Origin: Motacilla alba alba
Lineage: Eukaryota; Chordata; Aves; Passeriformes; Motacillidae
Assembly (NCBI RefSeq): GCF_015832195.1
Contig: NC_052033.1
Span: 620,001 to 684,000, forward strand
DNA: 64,000 nucleotides
Reading direction: 5' to 3'
Positions 21,673-30,727 of the stretch are shown in pieces. Position numbers and translations under genes: made by a program. The notes beneath the pieces are model-generated. The model searched no databases. It saw only the letters and a list, made by a program, of their open reading frames with translations, and was not told the origin of the DNA. The number at the start of each line of letters is the position of its first letter. Within the stretch, counting starts at the first letter, position 1.

Positions 21673-24600
21673 TCATTTACCCCACACTGTGCTGTAGAGC
21701 TCTTCACTGGGCTGTGGAGCTGATGGCATGTTGGCGTAGATCTGCTCCTGCTGCCGCATGGGCTTCTGCACTCTGGCATATAACACCTCTCTTTCCTCTT
21801 CCGAAAGCTGGGAAAGGAGGGAGATAAACAAAAACATCCTTCATGGGGCTGCTCCAGGCAAACACTGTCTGCTGGAACCTCTCTGTGATGTTTTAAGCAC
21901 CCAGGAGCAGCCACAGGGACCAGAGAGTGAACCCACATTAGCCAGGGTCATTAGCTGGCTTGGCATTTCCCTTTGCAGTCCTCTCCTTCCCCACCCAGCC
22001 CATCCTGCTGCTCATTCTGTCACCCACCCACTTCAGCTTTCCTCCCACCACCTCCAGCTTGGCAGTGCTTGGCATTCTCCTACCTGAGCACTCTTCCTGA
22101 CCTCTGTGTACTCCACTGGGAGCGTTTCCCGGTGGCGGAAAGCCTCAGCATTGCTGTACTGGCTCTCAGCCGCGCCTGTGCCGTGGTTAATGTCCGCATA
22201 GTTCAAGGCTTCAGCTCCCTGATGGAGAAGGATGAGCTCTTACCCTGCTGCCACTCCCTGCCTGCATCCACAGGGGTGGGAATATCCCCACCTGTCCTGA
22301 TGGGTGCTGAGATGGCTGCAGGGGCACTGGGTGGAAATAAAAATTTGGCTGGCTCAACATTCCCCAGGGGAATACTTGTGACACCAGCATCTCCTCAAGA
22401 GCTGGCAGCAAAAAATCAGAAAATACTTTCCAAGCAGTAAGCAAGGAGCAGTTACCCTGCAACTCTTCAGGCGTGATTTGCTGCAGGTCCCCAAGGCTGT
22501 TTTACCCAGAGAAGTAGCTCTCATGCTTGGAGAGGCTTGGAGAGAAACCTCTCCGATCAATCCTAAATTCCTTTCCCAGGAATACTGTGTGATAGTCACA
22601 GAAAGTCCCTGGTTGTGTCTTTCTGTTGGCAAGCAGAGCCCAAAGGATCCCTCCCAGCCTACAGTGCCATGAACCTGGCTGAAAGCAGCAGCTCTGGCAG
22701 CTTGGGGTGCAACGTTTCCCCTCTTCATGTGAACTTGGGGCACAGAATCCCAAGAACTCATGAGGTTTTCCTTACTGTAGGTGACACTCTGCAAGTCCTG
22801 TCCATCTCTATGGCTGCTCCAGAAAGGGCTGGATGAAGCATGGATGTGGCTGGACATGAGTGAAAACAGAGGAAAATAAATGTATTGAGAAACCGCACTG
22901 CCACTGCAAATCTTGCCGTAAAGCAGGACAGGAACCTGACACTCCATGAGCCACCTAAACTGGAGCAGTTCTTCAAATAAAGTCAGACTCCACCTTCCAG
23001 CTGGAAATGTCCTCTCCTGTCCCTCCCCATCCTTCACACTGGCCTTAAACTTTGCATCAAGCTTAGTGTAAGCCTGGCCCATGCAAGTGATGGTGCCCAG
23101 ACAAACTCAAGCAGATTCTGTGCCCAGCAGCACCCGCCCCAAGGGCTGTAATTCCCTTTCAGGGGACAACACCCATGGGATGGACCCACTGCTCCCTTGA
23201 GGGAAGGAGACCTCCTTGGTGGAGGTCTCAATGATGGACTGAGGAACTGGATGGATCAGGAAGGGAATGGGGGAGGAAAAAGAAACGGAGGGAAAAATAA
23301 GGGAAGCAGAGTAGGCTCTGTTAGAGAAACAGGATGTGTGTGGCACTGACAATTTCACTCACCCTTCTTCTTCCTGGAGAGTATTACTAGAACACCAGCA
23401 GCCACTGCAAGCAAAAAAAGGACCACAACGATGGCTAGAGTGAGGATGTGCTCAACCACATTCAAGCTGCAAGAAAAAAAGAATGAAGAAGACAATTTAT
23501 GTTGTCATGCTTCTCAGGATGAACCAGCATGGAGCAGGGTTGCAGGAGGCAGCTGTGGGTGATGTAGGAAGTAGCTGTGGCAGTGGAGTGGTAGGGCTTG
23601 CCCATCACAGAAGGCATGGGATGGTCAGGCTGCCAGCTGGGCATGGAGCAGAGCAAACCAAAAACTGTAGAAGCAAGAGGATGCTTGGGTCCGAGAGCCA
23701 CTGTGTCTTCAGTGATTTAGGGATGAGTTCCTGCATTTGCTCTGGTTTAACTTCATTCCTTGTTTACCTTGTTTGTAATGGGCAAGCAGGAAGAGTCAGT
23801 GAGCCAGCACACCCTTGACTCTGTTGATGGGGAGTCTCAGCTTTGTCTGCTGCTGGCATCACCTCCCACAGGCAGGAGAGAAGAGGGGAAGATCTAACAC
23901 ACTGGTTTCATGCTTTTTCAACTATTTCTACCAGGCTGTGTGTAACTACAAAGAACAGGACACTGGGCAGCACTTGGCTTCCCATGAACAGTCTCACTGA
24001 GTTTTGGGGAAGGAAATGGGGTCAGTATTGCAGTCAGGAACCACTTCTCCCATGCGACTAGAGGCACTGGAATTACTGTCATAGAATTAGAGAATGATTT
24101 AGGTCAGAAGGGACCTTAAAATTATCCAGTTCTAACCCTCTGCCATGGGAAGGGACACCTTCCACTAGGCCAGGTTGCTCTGAGCTCCATCCAGCCTGGC
24201 CTTGAACACTTCCAGGGATGGGGCATCCACAACGTCTCTGGGCAACCTGTGCAAGGACCTCACCACCGTGACAGAGAAGAATTTTTCCATGTGGAGAGGT
24301 CTGTAAAGGCAAAAACAGGAGGTCTGGATCCTTAACGGAGGTGTGAAGAGTCCTATGTTTGCAGGGCTCCAGCTGCGCCAGAGAGCTCGTGGAGGAAAGT
24401 GGCTGCTGTAGGCAGGAGCTGCTACTCACAGTTGAGGGGTGGAGGGATTTGATGTTGATTGCAAAATCTCCCCCTGGGAAATTGTCTGTGTGTGGCCTGT
24501 TACAGAGAGAATGAGATCAGAGGTCGTGGTGGTCACATAGGTCAATGATGGGAGGATGGAAGAGCCTGTAAGAAAAAGAGGAGAGGCATGGTTGATCTCT

Positions 24601-25793
24601 GTGGAGAAAAATGCTGTGGGTTTTGCAGTGAGTCAGAAGTGCCACACATGCTGTCACAGGAGGAGAAGCTGGGTCCCCTCTGCCACATCCAGTGGGCACA
24701 TCTCAAGGTCAGAGTGCTGTAAGACTCTTCCTCTGCCCATGAGGCTTTTCACAGTCTCAGTCCCCCCTCAAAACATGCTCAAAACAGATTCACCCTGCAG
24801 AAAGGGGTCTGGGCACCCCATGCCCAGTTTAGTACTAACACAGCAACAGCACATACATATGGTCCTGCTATGCAGGCTGATCCCTGGCAAGGCAATGGAG
24901 AGGGATGTTTCCTAAGCCCAGAGCCTGGTGCCCAGAGGTGCTGCCTGTCCCAAGTGGGAAACGGGGCAGCACAGTGCAATGAGGAACACCCAGTGTTATA
25001 CAGGAAGGCAAGGAGGGGACGGAAAAGGCCAGCAAGAGCTAATGAGGAAGAAAAGTGGGCACAGAGAGCACAGTACACCTCAGTAATGGAGATGGTTACC
25101 AGGGGTGTGAAGAAGGGGCTCTGGGAAGAACAAGGAAGAGGGAATGAGTGGTGGTGGCACGTACTGCAGTCTGGTGCCACACCCTGGGGCTATCCCACCT
25201 GCATGGGCACCCATCTGCTCCAGGCTGCCCATATTGCAGACCCTGCTCCAAGCATCTGGAGGAGGACACATCCATGCTGGATCTGGAGGCCCTGCAGTCC
25301 ACAAGTACTGACCTGAGAGCACGATCACCTCCACAGCAGCACTCATATCAGATGCAAATAGTCCCGTTCGCACCCCACAGCGGAAAGTGCCCGCGTCCTC
25401 TTCGGACAGACCATCCACGGTCACCGTGAATGCCCGGTGTGTGCGGTTGTCCCGGATGGAGAACCGGCCCTGCAGCACCTCGGGCTGCGACTCCGAGGTG
25501 ATGACGATGTCGTTAGCACAGGTAAAAACCTTTCTACTTGGTATGCACCAGAATTTCGGGAACTTCTCCCAGCCCGGCTGGTAGGTGCAGGTGACCGACA
25601 GGGAACCCCCCAGGAATCCCCGGACGGTGCGGGGCCCCGTCACTGCCCCGCAGCCTGTGGAGACACACGGAGCCGCGGGAGTGCTGCCGCCGCAGCGGCA
25701 CCTCCCGCCCGACGGGGCCGCCCCGGCAGTCGGGGGTTCCGGCGCAGCCTTACCTGGCAGCAGCGCCCAGGCGAGCAGAGGCAGGAGCCGCAT
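21673..25793 (-). CDS. CD300/CMRF35-like inhibitory receptor (gene A)
   Basis: Six coding exons: 25754-25793 (signal peptide), 25313-25654 (IgV), 24430-24565 (Thr/Ser stalk), 23363-23466 (membrane span, residues about 180-202, then RKKK), 22084-22214 and 21673-21807 (tail). They sum to 888 bp, 295 aa. The IgV exon carries the four-cysteine CD300/pIgR pattern (VTCTY, FWCIP, TCAND, FRCG) and the DAGTFRCG motif. The tail has six tyrosines. Y213 (LNYADI), Y243 (VEYTEV) and Y261 (VLYARV) fit the ITIM consensus. Y227 (SQYSNA) and Y289 (ELYSTV) are near-ITIMs. Y275 (IYANM) fits YxxM and YxN sites for PI3K and Grb2. This predicts SHP-1/SHP-2 recruitment in myeloid cells, like mammalian CD300A or CD300LF. 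One-to-one orthology cannot be assigned, so no symbol is given. The exon 5 acceptor at 22214 was chosen because the nearby AG at 22218 would create a stop. Confidence 0.88.
24078..24290 (-). mobile_element. CR1 LINE 3' fragment in intron 3 of gene A
   Basis: The plus strand starts TCATAGAATTAGAGAATGAT and continues TGCCATGGGAAGGGACACCT, CAGCCTGGCCTTGAACACTT and CATCCACAACGTCTCTGGGC. It is the complement of an avian CR1 tail of the same type as the 18.65-kb copy but less diverged. It ends 140 bp from the stalk exon. Confidence 0.92.
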
Positions 25794-25980
25794 GGCCGCT
25801 GCGGGACGCCGGGGCTCAGCGTGCTGCCGCTCCCGGTTGCTGTCGGCGGAGCCCGGTCCGCCCCCGGGGCCGCCCCCGCGACGCGATCACCCCGTTGGGT
25901 GGAGAAGAGGAACCCGGGACTGCTGGGCAGTGGGGCCGCCGGGGATACGAGGCGGGGATAACGAGCGCGGTGAGGAAGCG

Positions 25981-25986
25981 TTTATT
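25981..25986 (-). terminator. Poly(A) signal of CD300-like gene B
   Basis: AATAAA on the minus strand, 110 bp downstream of the gene B stop codon and only about 190 bp upstream of the gene A start codon. The corresponding site of the neighbouring dead copy reads AACAAA (TTTGTT on plus, near 27356). Confidence 0.7.
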
Positions 25987-26095
25987 GAAGCCGGCGGGGG
26001 AAGCAGGAAGGGCCCGGTGGGTTCCCGGTGCCGCGGCCCCCGCCAGTCCGGGGGGCGAGCGGCGCCGGCCGGGGCCGTGGGGTCCCGGCGGGGGC

Positions 26096-27177
26096 TTAGC
26101 GGCCCCGCAGGCTGACCCAGAGCACGGCCGCGCTCATGGCCAGCAACGCCAGCAGCTGCAGCCCGGCCAGCACCGGGAAGTAGCGGAAAGTGCCGGGGGT
26201 CCTCTGCGGAGCGTCCGGCGAGAGCGTCGGGGTTGTAGATGCGGGGGAAGGATGAATGCAGCGGGTGCCAGACGGGCCCCGTGTTCCTGTCACACTCAGG
26301 GTGAAACCTTCTCCCGCAGTCTGTGTCCAGTCCTGCGACGTGGGGGTCACTGGTGCTGTGGGGGTAACGTGCAGAGTCTGACACAAGAACACGATCCCCT
26401 TCACAGCAGCAATCTCATCAGCCGGTACATTGCCACTCACACCTCGCACCAGAAGGTGCCCTTGTCCTCCTTGGCACAACCCTCCACAGTCACTATGAAC
26501 AACGGCTGTGTGTGGTTGGTCCGGCTGGAGCGGCGGGGTGGCAGACTGGAAGAAGAGATGGATGCAGGGTGTGCCAGATGGGCACCGCATCCCTCTCCAT
26601 CTTCCACGCTCGGGGAGACACCTCCACCCTTAGTCTCCCCCCAGTCCCCCAACCCTGTTGTCGCTGTTGCCGTGGGGGAAATGTGCAGGGACTGACCTGA
26701 GAGCACGATCACCTCCACAGCAGCACTCATATCAGATGTAAATCGTCCCGTTCGCATCCCACAGCGGAAAGTGCCCGCGTCCTCTTCGGACAGACCATCC
26801 ACGGTCACCGTGAATGCCCGGTGTGTGCGGTTGTCCCGGATGGAGAACCGGCCCTGCAGCACCTCGGGCTGCGACTCCGAGGTGATGACGATGTCGTTAG
26901 CACAGGAGAAAACCTTTCTACTTGGTATGCACCAGAATTTCGGGAACTTCTCCCAGCCCGGCTGGTAGGTGCAGGTGACCGACAGGGAACCCCCCAGGAA
27001 TCCCTGGACGGTGCGGGGCCCCGTCACTGCCCCGCAGCCTGTGGAGACACACGGAGCCGCGGGAGTGCTGCCGCCGCAGCGGCACCTCCCGCCCGACGGG
27101 GCCGCCCCGGCAGTCGGGGGTTCCGGCGCAGCCTTACCTGGCAGCAGCGCCCAGGCGAGCAGAGGCAGGAGCCGCAT
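26096..27177 (-). CDS. CD300-like receptor with a nearly absent tail (gene B)
   Basis: Three exons: 27138-27177 (signal peptide), 26697-27038 (IgV) and 26096-26355 (stalk, membrane span and stop). They sum to 642 bp, 213 aa. The signal and IgV exons are almost identical to gene A, with five amino-acid changes. The last exon encodes a stalk (residues 128-185), one hydrophobic span (about 187-209) and a four-residue LRGR tail. The span carries no Lys, Arg, Glu or Asp, so partnering with DAP12 or FcR-gamma through a charged residue is not predicted. It may act as a decoy, a ligand-binding scaffold or an NK/myeloid adhesion form. The acceptor at 26355 follows CCCCCACAG and keeps phase 1. The 3' exon belongs to the same family as the one in the dead copy psi-C, not to gene A, so the gene looks chimeric. 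An alternative is that it is expressed at low level or recently inactivated, but I see no disabling change. Confidence 0.8.
26381..26532 (-). pseudogene. Decayed IgV exon remnant inside intron 2 of gene B
   Basis: The minus strand encodes an IgV C-terminal half (about NHTQPLFIVTVEGCAKEDKG, then TFWCEV). This aligns with the [20 protein letters not shown] / GTFRCGV stretch of genes A and B. A stop and frameshift follow, and the residual end reads AAVKGIVFLCQ in another frame. The 5' half of the domain is missing and the donor is damaged. It sits just upstream of the membrane-span exon used by gene B. Confidence 0.75.
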
Positions 27178-27480
27178 GGCCGCTGCGGGACGCCGGGGCT
27201 CAGCGTGCTGCCGCTCCCGGTTGCTGTCGGCGGAGCCCGGTCCGCCCCCGGGGCCGCCCCCGCGACGCGATCACCCCGTTGGGTGGAGAAGGGGAACCCG
27301 GGACTGCTGGGCAGTGGGGCCGCCGGGAATACGAGGGGATGGGGGCGCGGAAGCGTTTGTTGGAGCCGGCGGGGGAAGCAGGCAGGGCTCCTGTGCGGCC
27401 TCCCCCTGCCCGCGCCGTCGGGACTGGGGCAGTCGAGGGTCGAGCGGCGCCGGCCGGGGCCGTGGGGTCCCGGCAGGGGC

Positions 27481-28208
27481 TTAGCGGCCCCGCAGGCTGG
27501 CCCAGAGCACGGCCGCGCTCATGGCCAGCGCTGGGAAGTAGCGGAAAGTGCTACCGGTCTCCTGAGGGGCGTCCGGCGAGAGCGTCGGGGTTGCAGATGC
27601 GGGGGAAGGATGAATGCAGCGGGTGCCAGACGGGCCCCGTGTTCCTGTCACGCTCAGGGTAAAACCTCTTCCCGCAGTCTGCCCCTCAACATGGGGGTCA
27701 CTGTTGCCGTGGGGGGAAAACGTGCGAGGACCGATCTGGGGTTATGATAACCTCCACATCAATCCCTTTTGCATCCCACAGCAGAGCGTGCTCTCATCCT
27801 CCTTGGCCAGACGCTCCCCAGTCACCCGGAGTGCGTGGAGCGCGCAGCTGTTCAGAATAGAGAGCCGGCCCTGCCGCACCTCGGGCTGCAATTTCGTGGT
27901 GCTGACGATGGACGTGGCACAGGTATCACCAGTACGTGTAGTCGGTTTGTACCAGAATTTCGGCAGCGTCTCCCGGCCAGGCTGGTAGGTGCAGGTGACC
28001 AGCAGGGTTTCCCTCAGGAATCCCTGCACGGATGCCGAGCCCTGTCACTGCCCCAGAGCCTGTGGAGACACACGGACTCGCGGGAGCGCTGCCGCTGCCC
28101 AGACACCTCCCGCTGCTTCTGGTGGATCCAGCGTGGGCCTCCAGCCCTGGCGGTGCACTCAGCCCTACCTGGCAGCAGTGCCGAGGTCAGCACCAGCTGG
28201 AGCCTCCT
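27481..28208 (-). pseudogene. CD300-like pseudogene (psi-C)
   Basis: All three parts of a gene B-type receptor are present but disabled. The signal-peptide exon (28169-28208) has AGG where genes A and B have ATG. The IgV exon (about 27757-28059) has a 1-bp insertion near its start (relative to GTGACGGGGCCCCGC in gene A). It also has a 19-bp frameshifting deletion near its end, and ends CCCCAG followed by AT, so the splice donor is lost. The membrane exon (about 27481-27700) has a 27-bp in-frame deletion that removes nine residues of the span. The poly(A) hexamer is changed to AACAAA. With at least four independent lesions it cannot make a CD300 receptor. It still retains conserved Cys and YQPG motifs, so its origin is clear. 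Confidence 0.88.
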
Positions 28209-29040
28209 GGACGCGTCGGGGCAGTCGTTCTGCTCCTCTTCATTGTGTCTCTGGGGCTTTGCTTCCTCTGTTGCAGCTGGAGATCCAGCAAGATCATGGC
28301 GTTTCCTGTTTCCTAGAGTTTCAGCTTCTCCTGGTCACTGAGATTACTTGCTGTGGACTGTCCCCTGTGCCCTTCCCCAGAGTCTCTGCTTTCTTCCTCC
28401 AGCCTGGCCCCCATGTGGGGACACAGATTGCCTCTCACTGCTACACTGCCCAGCCCCTCTGGCCAGGCAGGGCACCCAGGGGGGAGAGGTAGCTCAGCAC
28501 AGCACGGGGATCACCTGAGCCCCAGACAATCCTCCAGGCTGGGTAGTGCTCCTGCACGGCCACCCTGTCCTTCCCAGGGGAATGAAATGGGTAACCCCAG
28601 CCCCTTATCTCGGTGCAGCTGGACAGGAGCACCCACTTCTCTTGCCAGCACAGCCCCTCTGTGGCTCAGGAGCCCCATGCTCTGATCAGGTCCCTCCAGG
28701 CCTCCCCCTGTGTCCCCAGTCCCTGCAGCTGCTGAGTGGGGGGCAGAGTTGTGGAAGGAAGGACACCCTTGCCTGGCTATTGCTAAGCTGGAGATGGGCA
28801 TTTGGTGGACCAGGCAGAGGTGGCAGGGCTGAGGCTCCTGGGACTGAGGGCTCCTCTCCCCATGAGGAAGCTCAGCTGGGCCATGGTGGAGCCTGCACGG
28901 TCCCTGTGACCCCATGTCTCCCCCAGCCACAATGCAGCATGTCCCCACACAGGTATGTGCATCAGCATTGGCTGCCATGGGCATCCCAGGCAGTGCTGGC
29001 AGCTGAAGGAAGAAGCAGACAGACACACAGACAAGCAGAC
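28209..29040. other. Spacer between psi-C and gene D
   Basis: I see no exon with Ig or membrane features, no CR1 and no tandem repeat. The long open frames here lack splice context and family similarity. Confidence 0.5.
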
Positions 29041-29063
29041 ACAGCCCTGCAGGACACCCAGCC

Positions 29064-29069
29064 TTTATT
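29064..29069 (-). terminator. Poly(A) signal of CD300-like gene D
   Basis: AATAAA on the minus strand, 25 bp after the gene D stop codon (29094-29096). The 3' UTR would be very short. Confidence 0.75.
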
Positions 29070-29093
29070 GCAAAGGCAGTTGGCAGCTGCGGC

Positions 29094-30727
29094 TCAACAG
29101 ACACAGGCTCTCTGCACCCCAAACCCTTCCCTCCCCAGCGCAGGGGCTGCCAGGAGGGGCCGAGGCTTTCCAGCAGCAGAAGTACCCAGAGCCGAGCACC
29201 CCCAGGCAGGGGGAGGCTGTGAGAGGTGGCATGGCCCCAGCAGAGTGGGGGCCAGGGGGGCAGGAGAGCATCCCTGGGGCTCGGAGGTGTTTGGGACAGC
29301 ACCCTGTGCCCTGGTGCTCCTGGGTGCCTGCAAGAGCTGCAGGACTTCCTGCTCACGGCTCCTGCACTGGCTCCTCACCCAGGCTGCCCCACCAACCACG
29401 GCTAGTGCCATGGGCACCTTGATGCTGAGCCAAAGAAGCCAATGGATGACACTGGGCTGGAACCTGCGTAGGAAAAAGGAGGTTATGCTAGAATTTTAGT
29501 AGGGTCTGGGGAATGAGGATGGGGACTGGGGAACTTGCGTGTCTGCCAGCTGCCCTGCTTGCCCTCAGGATGCTCTCTGGGGACTCAAAGCTAGGGGATA
29601 CATGCATGGGAAATGAAGGTTTTGGCCAGGGGATTCTTTTAGGGGCTTGCCTGGATCCCAAGCCCTGACTCACAGCACTGGAGGCTCCCCACAGCCCCTG
29701 GGGCACAGAGGGTTGGCGGTCAATGGGCTCAGGTTGCTGTCTTCAGTTGTGTTTGAAACAGCTGGCGGAGAAAACAGAGTCAGAACAGACTAGATACCCC
29801 CCCACCCCCTGTTCTGTACCCTGCACAGGAGTCTCTGTCCCCGAGACTTCAGCAATGAAGGTGCAGGGGGTGGACATGGAGGTATCTGGGCAATGCCCTG
29901 AGCACTGCAGAGGAGGAAGAGGAAAAAGGGGGAAGTTTAATGCCAGCTTTCCAGCCCTGTTTTACCTGCAGAGACCACCACCTTGGTGCTGTGCCATCGG
30001 TTGATCCCCACTTTCTTCACCCCACAGGAGTACTGGCCTGCATCCCCTGGTGTGATACTGCTCAGGGTCACTGTGAATGAATTTGCTGTGTGGTTGTCCT
30101 TGATGGACACCCTGTCCCGTGTCACTGTCACCTCTGAGCCATCGGTTTGGATGATGTAGGTCAAGCAAAGCCAGAGGGAGTTTTTGCGGCACCAGTACTT
30201 GGAGTTGAGCTTGTAGCGTGGCTTGTAGCTGCAGGACACTGCCAGTGAGCTGCCCTGCTCAACTGTCACCTGCTTGGGGCCTGTCACTGCCTGGCCACCT
30301 GCAGGGGACAGAGAGAGGAGCTGTAAACAAATTCTGGCATTGCCTCAGGGAACCATGAAGGATCTGAGCCCAGGGGGTATAGCTCAAGGGAGGCTGTGCC
30401 TGTGCACCCACTATGCTAGTGAGCAATGGTGAGGTGAGATATAACCAGTCTTTAAAAAAACAGCCCCCATCAAGAGTGTATGTTAGTAAGAGAATTAAAA
30501 GCCTTATTCCCAGGGTTCACATGGCAGGGAACAAGCAAATCTCAGAGATCACACCCTGTAACTACCAGAGGAAAAGTTTGGGATCAGCCAGTCTTTTGCC
30601 ATGGCCACAGTGAGCTTCCAGGTCTGTCTCAGCCCCAGCCTCTCTACCAGAACCCCTGATATAGATTTGCCTGACCTGTGCTCGTGGCTCTCATAAGGAA
30701 AAGGGTCCAAACCAAGAAAATCCTCAT
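29094..30727 (-). CDS. CD300-like receptor with a membrane lysine, probably activating (gene D)
   Basis: Four exons: 30676-30727 (signal peptide MRIFLVWTLFLMRATSTG), 29966-30298 (IgV), 29674-29761 (stalk) and 29094-29463 (membrane span and tail). They sum to 843 bp, 280 aa, with phases 1, 1 and 2. The IgV domain has the family cysteines in VSCSY, KYWCRK, LWLCLTY and the DAGQYSCGV motif, closer to the classical CD300/pIgR pattern (KYWC) than A and B. The span (about 164-187) contains Lys173 (LSIKVPM). Membrane-embedded lysine is how CD300 activating members pair with DAP12, DAP10 or FcR-gamma. The 93-residue tail contains no tyrosine and is Pro/Ala/Cys-rich, so it carries no ITIM. Shorter tails through alternative splicing cannot be excluded. 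An AATAAA follows 25 bp after the stop. The reading is supported by intact phases and splice sites. Activating function is inferred from Lys173 only. Confidence 0.82.

Noticed and set aside
22218..22218. Alternative acceptor four bases upstream of gene A exon 5
   Set aside because: It would put a TGA in frame right after the membrane exon. The AG ending at 22215 keeps all six tail tyrosines in frame.
26821..27747. 308-codon plus-strand open frame, and its near copy at 25437-25961
   Set aside because: Antisense shadows of the CD300-like IgV and leader exons. The two are similar only because those exons are duplicated.
30373..30392. tRNA-Cys-like start (GGGGGTATAGCTCA)
   Set aside because: Only the first 14 bases or so match. 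No anticodon arm, T-arm or acceptor stem follows.
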